In this document: piece after piece, positions 53,502 through 61,619 of the stretch | How positions within the stretch are numbered: position 1 is the stretch's first letter | Layout of the letters: the number at the start of each line of letters is the position of its first letter | Assembly: GCF_001547895.1 (NCBI RefSeq) | Contig: NZ_AP014627.1 | Coordinates: forward strand, 3,847,501-3,911,500 | Direction of reading: 5' to 3' | Source of the DNA: Pseudomonas sp. Os17 | Lineage (GTDB): Bacteria; Pseudomonadota; Gammaproteobacteria; Pseudomonadales; Pseudomonadaceae | DNA: 64,000 bases | Position numbers and translations under genes: made by a program | The notes under the pieces: model-generated | What the model was told of the DNA's origin: nothing | Databases searched by the model: none | What the model saw: the letters and a program-made list of their open reading frames with translations, nothing else

Positions 53502-54799
53502 CGGGCAAATCCCATGTTCAGCGAGGTGATCGGCTTAACGATCGGGAACTCTTTGTGGATGAAGTACCCGCCGGCATCGTTGGCGTGGTCGTTTCCTTGT
53601 GACTTGTCGGGCTCGCCATTGGGCGCCCATACCTGCTGCTCCAGGCCGTCGGCGTAGGTCGGGCAGGTAAACGGGTTCACCAGGTAACGCCGCTCGCCCT
53701 GCGCATTGCAGAACATGGCGTTCATGGCGTTGATACGATCCTTGACTGGCGGGTTGGCCGCCGGCGCGATGACCGAGAAGCCGGCCTGCTTGAGCATGGC
53801 GATGTCCGTCATGCTGGCGTTGACCGACTTGCGCGAGTCGCCCGAAGCGTCCGGGTAGATCCTGATCTCGCACGTCTTCTTGAAGTCGTTGCCGTCGTGC
53901 TGCCAGTAGCGCTCCTTGATGCGGCGGATCATGTCCGGCGTGTCGTAGCCATCGATCAGCTCATCGACCGCTCTGGGCAGCCCCTGGCCGCGTTTGACGT
54001 GCGTGATCGCCGCCATCTTGCCGACGTTGAAGTCCATCCCGATAAACAGAGGCTCGCCAGCCTGGACCGTGTCGAAGCACTGGTTCAGCTTCCGGTCGTA
54101 GGCGTGGTAGATCGACCCCGACGTCAGGTTGACGAATTGGCCGTTTAGGTAGGCCCTGATCAGTTGCTCGGGGTACGACTCCATCAGCGACGGGATGTAG
54201 TCGTCTGGCAGATTCAGCTCGTTGTCGAAGGTGCTGGCCTGGACCAGGCCATACATCTCCTTGAGCGCCGGCTTGTCGCGAAGTTGCTTCACGAACTGCT
54301 GGAAGACGAACTTGAAGCCCTCGGGCGTCGTGGTGACGTCTACCCCGTTCTTCAGGCCCGGCAGGTTGTAGCGCATCCGGGCAATGATCTTGCGCCAGGC
54401 CTGCTGTGCCTTGATCGACGTCAGCACGTCCAGCTCATCCACCAGGGCGTGGCCGATCTTGAAGCCGACGATGGTCTGGGGCTTCTCCATCGACCGGCAG
54501 ATCACAGTGCCGCGGCATTGCCGGCCGCTGTAGATGTGAACCTCATGGTTCGCCTGGTTGATCTTGGTCTTCAGCCCCCAGTCATAGGCCACTTCATCCA
54601 TGGTCGGATAGAAGATGTCCCGGATCTGCGGATAGGTTGGCGCGAAGTATCCAGCGTTGACGCCGGGCCACTCCATGAAGTGCTTGCTCAGCGCGGAACA
54701 GCCTACCCAGGTCTTCCCCGACCCGAAGCCGGCAACAAAGGCGCGGAATTTATGGGGCAGCGTGAGGAACTGAGCCTGGGGTATGTTAAGGCTGGGCAT
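53498..54799 (-). CDS. Terminase large subunit
   Basis: 433 residues. ATPase P-loop GFGSGKTW at residues 24-31, Walker B region KIGHALVDELDVL, and RNase H-like nuclease with the first Asp in FIGMDFNVGKMAA and another in IYPDASGDSRKS. Cuts and packages phage DNA. I chose the ATG at 54799, which overlaps the small subunit end by 14 bases. Confidence 0.93.
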   Translation of the reverse strand: MPSLNIPQAQFLTLPHKFRAFVAGFGSGKTWVGCSALSKHFMEWPGVNAGYFAPTYPQIRDIFYPTMDEVAYDWGLKTKINQANHEVHIYSGRQCRGTVICRSMEKPQTIVGFKIGHALVDELDVLTSIKAQQAWRKIIARMRYNLPGLKNGVDVTTTPEGFKFVFQQFVKQLRDKPALKEMYGLVQASTFDNELNLPDDYIPSLMESYPEQLIRAYLNGQFVNLTSGSIYHAYDRKLNQCFDTVQAGEPLFIGMDFNVGKMAAITHVKRGQGLPRAVDELIDGYDTPDMIRRIKERYWQHDGNDFKKTCEIRIYPDASGDSRKSVNASMTDIAMLKQAGFSVIAPAANPPVKDRINAMNAMFCNAQGERRYLVNPFTCPTYADGLEQQVWAPNGEPDKSQGNDHANDAGGYFIHKEFPIVKPITSLNMGFAR

Positions 54800-55247
54800 C
54801 CGGCTTCCTCGCATCCACCACGTCGACCTGGATGCGGGTCGGGATCAGCGGCTCGTCGTCCGGCTCTTCCTTGCGGGCCCGGTTGACGTACATATCCCCG
54901 CACTCCTTGGCGGCCTGCTCGTAAAGCTGGGCAGTCAGGGCAAGGTTGCGCATGCTCTCGGCCTTTTCGGCCATCCTGGCCAAGCCGCGGAGGCGAAACG
55001 CGCGGTTGGCGATAGGGATATCTGCCGTGTCCTCTCGGAAGCGCTTGCGGGTATCTTCAAACAACTGCTTCCACTTAACCGCGAGCCCTTTCCCGGACAC
55101 CTTCGTCGGGTCATGAGATTCAATTTGCTGGCGGGTGATAGACAGGCCGAATTCCTTTTGGACCGACTCGACTACCTGGGAAGGCGTATCGAAGCAGGCC
55201 AAGGCCTGAATTACGAAGACCTTCACCTCACTTGATAGGGCTGCCAT
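54786..55247 (-). CDS. Terminase small subunit (DUF2280)
   Basis: 153 residues: VKVFVIQALACFDTPSQVVE, SVQKEFGLSITRQQIESHDP (helix-turn-helix), then LFEDTRKRFREDTADIPIAN. DUF2280 proteins recognise the packaging site. First gene of the packaging/head module. Confidence 0.9.
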   Translation of the reverse strand: MAALSSEVKVFVIQALACFDTPSQVVESVQKEFGLSITRQQIESHDPTKVSGKGLAVKWKQLFEDTRKRFREDTADIPIANRAFRLRGLARMAEKAESMRNLALTAQLYEQAAKECGDMYVNRARKEEPDDEPLIPTRIQVDVVDARKPDAQP

Positions 55248-55277
55248 AGGCGTTCATCCGTCCAAACCTGTCCAAAA

Positions 55278-55901
55278 TCAGGCCGACTTGAGCAGACAGG
55301 TTCCGCAGGCCCTCGATATGTTCAATTTCCCCACCTCAGCAGGATTGTTTGCAGCGTCTACCAGCGCCTGAACGTCAGGGCTCGCACCATAGCGGCGGAC
55401 CACACCGACGAACTCTTCGACGTCATGGCCGCGTAGCTTCAGTTTGGGCGCGCCTTCCTGGGTGAAGGCAGGCTGGCCGTACTTATCGGTCGCCTGGGCA
55501 ATGTGGTAGAGCTCATGCTCTATCAGCGCACAGAAGTCAGCGTCGGAACACTGAGCGCAGTAGTCGGCCGCAAGGGTGATGATGAAGGCCGGCACATCGC
55601 CGAACCAATCACGCATCTGTTGCTCCATCCGAGCCTTCTGCCAGCCACCGGCGCGGAACGCCACCTGCTCAGCCTGACCCAGGACTATGCGGCCCTGCTT
55701 CTCGAAGCTCGACGATGCCCACATGACCTGGATGTCTGCATCCAGTAGGTGGGCATGGTCTTCGTTGTGGATGCTGCCGGTGTCGGCAAGGATCTCGGCC
55801 TGGAGCCATTCCCACACTTCAGGGGCTGGAGTCAGGCGAATACCGAAGCCGGAGAGATCGGACAGCTCAAGCAGCGATGCTGGAGGGCTAGGTCTGTCCA
55901 C
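55278..55901 (-). CDS. Putative phage metallopeptidase
   Basis: 207 residues with the zinc-protease motif HELYH (in ALIEHELYHIAQATDKYG) and a preceding cysteine pair (DYCAQCSDADFC). Family known from phage genomes next to terminase; the target is unknown. No export signal. Confidence 0.82.
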   Translation of the reverse strand: MDRPSPPASLLELSDLSGFGIRLTPAPEVWEWLQAEILADTGSIHNEDHAHLLDADIQVMWASSSFEKQGRIVLGQAEQVAFRAGGWQKARMEQQMRDWFGDVPAFIITLAADYCAQCSDADFCALIEHELYHIAQATDKYGQPAFTQEGAPKLKLRGHDVEEFVGVVRRYGASPDVQALVDAANNPAEVGKLNISRACGTCLLKSA

Positions 55902-55973
55902 GGATCACCTGAAACTTGAAATAGTGGCGGGTTGACGGTATTGGTGAGTTTCAACTAATGCAAGGAAGTAAAA

Positions 55974-56177
55974 ATGTCCGAGATTTCGAAAAACGTCTTG
56001 AATTCAGGCTTGGTAAAGGGTCAAGACGCTCATTACCGCTCTCACGCAGTTGCGGCTGCTCTTGAAGTAATCGCCATCGCCGTCGCTGGCACCGGTGACG
56101 CCAACAGACTTGCGAGCGAAATGGCCAAGCTCTCCGAATATGCCGATTTGATTCAGGAGGCAGTCAAGGTCAAATGA
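55974..56177 (+). CDS. Small opposite-strand helical protein
   Basis: 67 residues (SEISKNVLNSGLVKGQDAHY then helical, Ala-rich). GGAAG site before the ATG. Runs against the late operon between the metallopeptidase and early-late genes. No family recognised. Confidence 0.55.
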   Translation: MSEISKNVLNSGLVKGQDAHYRSHAVAAALEVIAIAVAGTGDANRLASEMAKLSEYADLIQEAVKVK

Positions 56178-56208
56178 TATTCTCGTGCCGCACTCACCTG
56201 CGGCACAC

Positions 56209-56463
56209 CTACCCTTCCCCGCCATCCAGCAGCACATCGATTAGCTTCTGCTCACCCAGGCGCATCGCACCCAAGCACTGCAGGTCGTCGCACTTGGGGC
56301 CAAGCCCAAACACCGTCACCTCGCCTTTCGGCCCCATGAGGGTCAGCGCGCCTACAGTGCATTCGGGATGCACACCGGCATCGAGGTCATCTGCGATCTT
56401 GCGCAGGGTCTTGGCTGCATCGCGCCAGCCCTCCCGCTTGAACTCGACGAGCTTTGCAGTCAT
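56209..56463 (-). CDS. Small phage protein, unknown function
   Basis: 84 residues: EFKREGWRDAAKTLRKIADD, LDAGVHPECTVGALTLMGPK, DDLQCLGAMRLGEQ. Overlaps the upstream gene by 4 bases, part of the run before the metallopeptidase. Confidence 0.65.
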   Translation of the reverse strand: MTAKLVEFKREGWRDAAKTLRKIADDLDAGVHPECTVGALTLMGPKGEVTVFGLGPKCDDLQCLGAMRLGEQKLIDVLLDGGEG

Positions 56464-56651
56464 GCCTTCACCATGTTATGGGTCTGTGCGTGGGCGTGCC
56501 CGTGCAGCTCGGCGACGATCAGGCCCTGAGGCAGGCCAGCAGCCTTGGCAGCGTCAATGGCCTTGGCGATCGTGCTATCCAGTTCGGTAAGCGCTTTATT
56601 GATGTCCTGGCCCATGGGAAGCGCGTGGCGCAGGCGAGTGACTTTACCCAT
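56460..56651 (-). CDS. Small phage protein, unknown function
   Basis: 63 residues, helical, His-rich end (AELHGHAHAQTHNMVKA). Overlaps genes on both sides (4 and 8 bases), so it is translated with them. No family recognised. Confidence 0.62.
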   Translation of the reverse strand: MGKVTRLRHALPMGQDINKALTELDSTIAKAIDAAKAAGLPQGLIVAELHGHAHAQTHNMVKA

Positions 56652-57006
56652 GAAGGCGTTGCTTCAGTTCGTAGCCCATCAGCGGCCAGATCTTTTGCTC
56701 GGCGTTGGCTCGGGCGATCTTGCGGCCGATCTCGGCGTCGAAGTTCTCGGGGCTGGCACAGGCCGACTCGCCGGTGACGGTGAAACCGTTGCGCAGCACC
56801 AGAACACAGAAGGTCAATAGAGCCAACTCGCCGTGCGCACCAGTGAGCCGGGTCAGCTCATCCTGCTCATTGAAGGCAGCCTGGACACCATTGGCAGCAG
56901 TGAAGAAGTACTCGCCAACAATGTTGGCCTGCAGGTCCGCGGGCGTGATACGTGGTGCGGTCAGGCCCTTTGCCAGGATTTCCTGCTCGATTGCTTGGTC
57001 GCTCAT
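56644..57006 (-). CDS. Phage Gp49-like protein
   Basis: 120 residues: APRITPADLQANIVGEYFFT, LLTFCVLVLRNGFTVTGESA, NFDAEIGRKIARANAEQKIW. These are the family marks of N15 Gp49-like proteins. Function not established. Confidence 0.82.
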   Translation of the reverse strand: MSDQAIEQEILAKGLTAPRITPADLQANIVGEYFFTAANGVQAAFNEQDELTRLTGAHGELALLTFCVLVLRNGFTVTGESACASPENFDAEIGRKIARANAEQKIWPLMGYELKQRLHG

Positions 57007-57062
57007 GGTGACTCCTCATGATTGTGCGCCACGATTTGGCGCATTAGAAAACGTGGCGCGGA

Positions 57063-57386
57063 TCAGCCCTCGGCCTTACGGCTCATGAACCGATCGGAGT
57101 AGTCCCGCAGCTTCTCTACTCCAACAAAGCCGACCATGCAGCCAGCGAAGGTGGCCAGGTTGGCCGGCAGCGTGAAGTACTCAAGCAACGGAATAAGGCT
57201 GGAACCGATCAGGCCGCAGATGACAGCTTCCAGCACCATCTTGCGTCTGCTGCCGCCGCCATAGATCACGCGGAATATGGCAACAATGGCGGCCGTACCA
57301 CCTGCATAGATCTGTGGCTGATGGGCCGCAAACCATGCCAGCGCTGCCGCCCATAGGTCGGGGTTCTTTTCTGGCATTTTGGCCAT
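57063..57386 (-). CDS. Holin, phage holin 3 family
   Basis: 107 residues: MPEKNPDLWAAALAWFAAHQ start typical of this family, then three hydrophobic helices (about 25-42, 52-70, 75-95). It makes the inner-membrane hole that releases the endolysin. It lies at the start of the late operon, about 29 kb from the endolysin and spanins. Confidence 0.87.
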   Translation of the reverse strand: MAKMPEKNPDLWAAALAWFAAHQPQIYAGGTAAIVAIFRVIYGGGSRRKMVLEAVICGLIGSSLIPLLEYFTLPANLATFAGCMVGFVGVEKLRDYSDRFMSRKAEG

Positions 57387-57417
57387 CTCTGTTCCTCCCT
57401 TTCGGGGAGCGCAAATG

Positions 57418-57444
57418 AAAAAGCCCCGGCGAATGCCAGGGCTT
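57418..57444 (-). terminator. Terminator between immunity gene and holin gene
   Basis: AAGCCCCGGC / GCCAGGGCTT imperfect stem with a 4-base loop and five T on the minus strand. It isolates the bacteriocin unit from the late operon. Confidence 0.75.
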
Positions 57445-57472
57445 AAGGGGAGGACATACGCCGTAGGAACCT

Positions 57473-57775
57473 CTACCTGCCGGTGATCTCTAGCCGCCCA
57501 TCACAGCTCAAAAGAGCCTGAAACTTTTGACCATCCAAATCAAAAGGCACCATCCACCAGTTGTTGTGGTCGTCGTAGGTTGCCGTTCCGACCAAGCGGA
57601 AGCTTTCTGCAGCAACAGGTAGATTTTGATCAAGATAATGCTGTTTCAATGAAGCAGAAAAAAAACTTTGCTCCGCTGCAGGGCAGACACCTACACCCTT
57701 TTTATTATCGCATCCATGAAGGGAAACCATGAGTGCCGCTGCACTCAGCAAGACAGCAATGGGCCTCAACATCAT
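57473..57775 (-). CDS. Lipoprotein, probable immunity protein for the colicin-M-like bacteriocin (Cmi-like)
   Basis: 100 residues. Lipobox LHGC (Cys22) after a hydrophobic signal. The mature part has Cys31 and Cys91 at the same relative places as the disulphide pair of colicin M immunity protein Cmi, plus matching stretches: VCPAAEQSFF ... LKQHYLDQNL, SFRLVGTAT, WWMVPFDLDGQKFQALLSCDGRLE. It would protect lipid II from the toxin at the outer face of the inner membrane. The ATG follows the toxin stop codon directly. Immunity assigned by alignment from memory and by position. Confidence 0.72.
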   Translation of the reverse strand: MMLRPIAVLLSAAALMVSLHGCDNKKGVGVCPAAEQSFFSASLKQHYLDQNLPVAAESFRLVGTATYDDHNNWWMVPFDLDGQKFQALLSCDGRLEITGR

Positions 57776-58684
57776 TCAGCGCCCTCCAGAGAACGATACT
57801 GTCTTTTCGCCAACTATATTGATTGAGTAGTCAGTATGACCAAACGTTTCTCCGAGGCCACGTAAGAATGTTGTTAGCCCCTCTTGAGCTGGTGTTCTAT
57901 TGCTGCTCCCCGCGTCATACAAATCAGGGTTCAACCTATAAACCCCATTAAAGCTATAAGTCCCATTGGGCCCCAGCTCAAGAGTCCCTTCAACCTCACC
58001 GCTGATTCTTCCTAGCATCCCAGCTGCTGGCAGATCAATTGGTGCTTTGTCGAAGACGTTATAGGAGAAAGGTTCTTTAATCCTGTAGGCGCCAGCTCCC
58101 TTGGCGGGATTACTAAGTATGTTGACAATAGGCTTGAAGTCCGTAGCTACCATTTGAAGATTGAGCGATTCGATTCGGACATTTCGCGTCACCCCTTTAC
58201 CGAATAGCCAGTATCCAATAGCTTGCATCGGCATTAGGGGGTCACCGTAAAAATCAATCCCATTGCTACGCTCCAAAACCCCATTATCGACAGAGTTGAA
58301 GGTCGAGTAGCCCATCATAGCAATACTGCCATTCCCTGCCCCCGCAAAATAAGGACCGAGAGTACCTGGAAGACGCTTATAGAATTGCATTGTGCGTAAC
58401 GCCGCAGTGCAGTGCATAGCCATTTGGCTTTTAACCGTTTCCAACGGCTGCATACTCAACCCGCGAAAACACTCACTCATTACGGAGAGTGAATTATTTG
58501 TGAACATGGCCCCGTAAACACGATCCCCGTTTTGGACCATCTGAGCAAATCTAACAAAGGACTCTTGGATCATGTTCATATCGGAGGGGACATCATTAGT
58601 CGGCCAGCGTTCAATAACGGGAGGGCCGACATATGGAGTTACTGGGTGCACATATTCTGGAGCGAGTACTACTGACGTTGACAT
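57776..58684 (-). CDS. Colicin-M-like lipid II-degrading bacteriocin
   Basis: 302 residues (colicin M 271, PaeM about 289). Similar to colicin M over the C-terminal two thirds: PMQAIGYWLFGKGVTRNVRI against PIVALAHYLWGNGAERSVNI, and GTLELGPNGTYSFNGVYR plus the end FGHTDYSINIVGEKTVSFSG. The catalytic strip is present as D254-x-Y256-D257 and R263, but the expected His is Asn262 and the strip is one residue shorter. The N-terminus (TSVVLAP) could be a TonB box. Expected action is cleavage of undecaprenyl-linked lipid II in the periplasm of related bacteria. AT-rich promoter with a Fur-like site. Confidence 0.82.
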   Translation of the reverse strand: MSTSVVLAPEYVHPVTPYVGPPVIERWPTNDVPSDMNMIQESFVRFAQMVQNGDRVYGAMFTNNSLSVMSECFRGLSMQPLETVKSQMAMHCTAALRTMQFYKRLPGTLGPYFAGAGNGSIAMMGYSTFNSVDNGVLERSNGIDFYGDPLMPMQAIGYWLFGKGVTRNVRIESLNLQMVATDFKPIVNILSNPAKGAGAYRIKEPFSYNVFDKAPIDLPAAGMLGRISGEVEGTLELGPNGTYSFNGVYRLNPDLYDAGSSNRTPAQEGLTTFLRGLGETFGHTDYSINIVGEKTVSFSGGR

Positions 58685-58708
58685 AGCATATCCCTGCTTT
58701 GATGTGAT

Positions 58709-58737
58709 TGATTATTATTCTCATAAAAAAATAATCA
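58709..58737. promoter_or_regulatory. Promoter region of the bacteriocin gene with Fur-like box
   Basis: 58710-58726 read on the minus strand is TTATGAGAATAATAATC; 13 of 17 positions agree with the Fur pattern ATAATGAGAATCATTAT. An outer inverted repeat TGATTATT / AATAATCA spans 58709-58737. No LexA box is visible here. Regulation by iron is an inference. Confidence 0.45.
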
Positions 58738-58858
58738 ACGTCAAGCTCATTTTATGGCGCCAAAAGAAACTCAAACTATCCGTAATTCCCTTCCAAAACT
58801 CTCAGAAACCGAACGGCCCGGCCATTTCAGCGGGTCTACGGCGGCAAATTCAAGGCAT

Positions 58859-58885
58859 AAAAAACCCGGCACGGTGGCCGGGTTT
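58859..58885 (-). terminator. Terminator downstream of the early-operon end
   Basis: AACCCGGC / GCCGGGTT stem with a 6-base loop, six T on the minus strand, between the gene ending at 58960 and the bacteriocin promoter. It makes the bacteriocin pair a separate transcription unit. Confidence 0.8.
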
Positions 58886-58959
58886 AGGGTTCGTGTGCGT
58901 TTTGCGTTACTTGTGCACTATGGGAAAAGTACGCAAAAACCCCCACCATGTCAATATCT

Positions 58960-59646
58960 TTATGCCGCCCTTTCGTCTTTCTCCGAGTGAATCACCTGCC
59001 ATACCGGCTGCTGAGCCTGAATATCCACTTCCTTGATCACTTCTTTCAGTGATTCCCATAAGGCGAGCCAGTCACGATTCCAATGCTTAGGCTCGATGGT
59101 GACACCGAAGAACTCCTTCATTTCAGAGGCAACTCGGGCCGGCCCCCACTCCGCCGCACCATGAGCCTCACCCTTGTAGGACTGCAGGGCCAGGGTTACC
59201 AAGTATTGAGCCTTCACACGCTTGGCTGATGTCAGCTCGGGCAGCGCCGCCTTGGCGGTGACGAGTAGCACTGCGTTCAGCAGGTGCCGCATGTTCATTG
59301 CCGGGTGGTACAGGTAGTGCCCGAACTGCTGCACCTGGAACGGCAGTGTGTCGATGGCGCGCAGTACCTTGCCGATCGTGGCCAGGTGCGCAGCACGGGC
59401 TGTGGACCGGCCAATCGGCGTGCGGCGCGTCTCGCTGATGCTGATCCGCTGCCCCGGAACCGAGAAGCACGCAGCCTCCTCCCCTTTCTCACTGCCCAGC
59501 GCCGGAAACTGCGCCTCGCGCTTTCCAATACGGCCGCCAGTCTTCACCGGTGCCGACTCGGCCCGCTCAATTGCCACAGCGCTGATCGACGCGTTCGATT
59601 CGTGCTGTGCCTCTGTCCATACCTGCCTTGCGTTGATCAGCTTCAT
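58960..59646 (-). CDS. Phage protein at the end of the early operon, unknown function
   Basis: 228 residues. Opens MKLINARQVWTEAQHESNAS; the C-terminal half reads TIGKVLRAIDTLPFQVQQFG then HYLYHPAMNMRHLLNAVLLV. Located after NinG, where lambdoid phages keep the late activator/antiterminator Q, so a late-gene regulator is possible, but no zinc or DNA-binding motif is clear. Overlaps NinG by 4 bases. Confidence 0.7.
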   Translation of the reverse strand: MKLINARQVWTEAQHESNASISAVAIERAESAPVKTGGRIGKREAQFPALGSEKGEEAACFSVPGQRISISETRRTPIGRSTARAAHLATIGKVLRAIDTLPFQVQQFGHYLYHPAMNMRHLLNAVLLVTAKAALPELTSAKRVKAQYLVTLALQSYKGEAHGAAEWGPARVASEMKEFFGVTIEPKHWNRDWLALWESLKEVIKEVDIQAQQPVWQVIHSEKDERAA

Positions 59647-60257
59647 GCTGCGATCCCCTTCTTCAGTTCTTTGATCTTTTCGCGGTAGTCGACCTTGATG
59701 GCCTTGATCTCTTCGATGGTGTGCTTGCTTGCAGGATGCGGCCCTTCCAACCACTCCAATTTCTCGGCGCCGATTCGCTGCAGGAGCGAAAGCCGGTAGT
59801 TCACCAAGTTGCCGGACAGATGGGTATTGCAGGGAGCGCACTGTTTCCAGACGTTCAAAGGCTCGAAGCGGATTTCCGGGTTCGCGCCTACGGTGCGGTA
59901 GTGGCCTGCGTGGTACTGGCCGTCGTGGTGCCGCCCGCAGCTGATGCAGGGCAGATCGGCGTCGCGTAGGCGTACCCATTCATTGAACACGGCCTGGGCT
60001 TCTCGGAGGTGGTCCGCCCTACTCTTCAGCCTGTCCTTGCGGACCTTGATCTCCCGGCGCTCAACATCAGCCAGGGCTTTCCGGGCGCTTGCCTGCCCCT
60101 TCTCTGACTGGCCATGGGCGATGGCGCACTCTATCTCCCCGCACACGGCCTGGGAGGCGCTTACGGGCGTGAACATCACCCGACAGGCCGGGCAGCGTTT
60201 GCGACGTGTGCCGCCGGACGTGAGCGGGGTTTTGCGCTGCAGTGGCGTGCGCTTCAT
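59643..60257 (-). CDS. NinG-like recombination protein
   Basis: 204 residues. N-terminal zinc motif (CPACRVMFTPVSASQAVC ... EC) and a C-terminal HNH-like region CISCGRHHDGQYHAGHYRTV ... CAPCNTHLSGN, matching lambda NinG/Rap, a Holliday-junction endonuclease. In the early operon with 4-base overlaps on both sides. Confidence 0.92.
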   Translation of the reverse strand: MKRTPLQRKTPLTSGGTRRKRCPACRVMFTPVSASQAVCGEIECAIAHGQSEKGQASARKALADVERREIKVRKDRLKSRADHLREAQAVFNEWVRLRDADLPCISCGRHHDGQYHAGHYRTVGANPEIRFEPLNVWKQCAPCNTHLSGNLVNYRLSLLQRIGAEKLEWLEGPHPASKHTIEEIKAIKVDYREKIKELKKGIAA

Positions 60258-60841
60258 GCAAAGCTCCCAATCTGATCAGCAGCAGCCAGGGCGGCCTCTT
60301 CGGTTTCAAAGTGCGCGGACAGCACCAGGCGCCAGCAGGCGTTGAAGACGTCGCGGTAAAGCGGCTCAAACTGGGTATCGTCCATGTTGGCCCAGCTGAT
60401 GGACTTTGCCTCTTTGCGGACACCGTCTGGAGTGCGCACCAGGTGGAAGTGGCCGGCCTCGATCGTCACCCACTCGCGGAAAGCTTCGCGGGACTTGTCG
60501 ACTGAGGGAAAGCGTTCGGCGCGGGCCTGCTCAAGCCCGGCGATGTAGGCATCAACCGCATTCGATAGCTGCCCCGGCCTGCCGTTCTGCGCCTCGAAGA
60601 ACTTGGCCAAGCCGCGGATGCCACGCATCTCCTGGCGCGGGATCAGGCCGCCGACTGGCTCCCAGTATTCCCAGGCCAGATCCAGCATCGCGAAGAACTT
60701 GCCGTGGAACCGGGCATTCCTCATCTTGGTGAACTTGCCGTGGATGACCTGGCCAGCCTTCCAGCACTGGATGGTTTCACGGTCTGCCTCAGTGGCCGGA
60801 ACCAGGCCCTGGGCGGTGCGAATAAGGGCGAGCTCAGCCAT
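60254..60841 (-). CDS. DUF1367 phage protein
   Basis: 195 residues: KWKAGQ-like IQCWKAGQVIHGKFTKMRNA, RFHGKFFAMLDLAWEYWEPV, AGHFHLVRTPDGVRKEAKSI, FEPLYRDVFNACWR. DUF1367 proteins lie in the nin region of lambdoid phages; recombination or replication role suspected. Overlaps the upstream gene by 8 bases. Confidence 0.87.
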   Translation of the reverse strand: MAELALIRTAQGLVPATEADRETIQCWKAGQVIHGKFTKMRNARFHGKFFAMLDLAWEYWEPVGGLIPRQEMRGIRGLAKFFEAQNGRPGQLSNAVDAYIAGLEQARAERFPSVDKSREAFREWVTIEAGHFHLVRTPDGVRKEAKSISWANMDDTQFEPLYRDVFNACWRLVLSAHFETEEAALAAADQIGSFA

Positions 60842-61619
60842 GGTTGGCCTCCTTGCGTTGAGCGGCAGCGATGGCCTTTCGAGCCTTGCGCTTGCGCAGA
60901 TAAGTGTCGACTCGCGCCGCCTTGACCTTCTTGAGGCGCAGGCGCTCATTCCGTGCCTTGGCCGCATCGACAATCTCTCGAACCTCGGCGAGCTTCTTGC
61001 GCAGGCTGGGTGATGCTTCAACTGGGGAACCAGTGAGCAGGCCGGCTATGGCCTGGCCGTCAGAGGTGATCGGCGCAATGCGCAGGTCGGCCAGGTACTG
61101 AGTGCCGGCCTGCTGGGTTATCAGTTGCATCCGCACCGCTGACTCGACAGCGGCAACCCTGCGACCAGGATCAAAGCCCAGGGAGACAGACCAGGACACC
61201 GGGGCTGCTTCAGAACGAGCGGTTTTCACCAGACGCTCGTAGGCACTCAAGAAGGCCATGCGAGCTCCCACCTTGTCGCCCAACCTGAGGATTGGTGCTG
61301 CTGCAGTCATGGCCTGCTGTATCTCCGAAGTCATCACCACGGTCTCAATCTCATCAGCGGCGGTCAGCGCGATTGACCAGGCCTCGTCCTTGCCGGGGCG
61401 ACCATCAGCCGACTGGGCATGCTTCAGGATCGATGCAACCGTGAGGCGGCCGCCCTCGATACGGCAGCTGCGAAGCGCTGCGGTAAGCACAGGCTCGGTG
61501 TATTCGCGCAGATCCTCGACCATCAGCAGTGCTGCAGCCTGGGTGAGCTGCTGCCCCATCACCTCAGCAGTGGCAAACAGAGACAGGAGCAATCGTTCTT
61601 GCTGTGCGTCATTCAGCAT
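60834..61619 (-). CDS. Early-operon phage protein, replication-associated
   Basis: 261 residues, helical with a very basic C-terminus (RNERLRLKKVKAARVDTYLR onward), likely nucleic-acid binding. Follows the replication initiator with an 11-base overlap, where lambda P-type helicase loaders or DnaB partners sit. No P-loop is visible, so not a helicase. Family not recognised. Confidence 0.7.
   Translation of the reverse strand: MLNDAQQERLLLSLFATAEVMGQQLTQAAALLMVEDLREYTEPVLTAALRSCRIEGGRLTVASILKHAQSADGRPGKDEAWSIALTAADEIETVVMTSEIQQAMTAAAPILRLGDKVGARMAFLSAYERLVKTARSEAAPVSWSVSLGFDPGRRVAAVESAVRMQLITQQAGTQYLADLRIAPITSDGQAIAGLLTGSPVEASPSLRKKLAEVREIVDAAKARNERLRLKKVKAARVDTYLRKRKARKAIAAAQRKEANHG

Noticed and set aside
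58685..58760. LexA box before the bacteriocin gene
   Set aside because: No CTG-N10-CAG pair with acceptable ends occurs in the promoter region.
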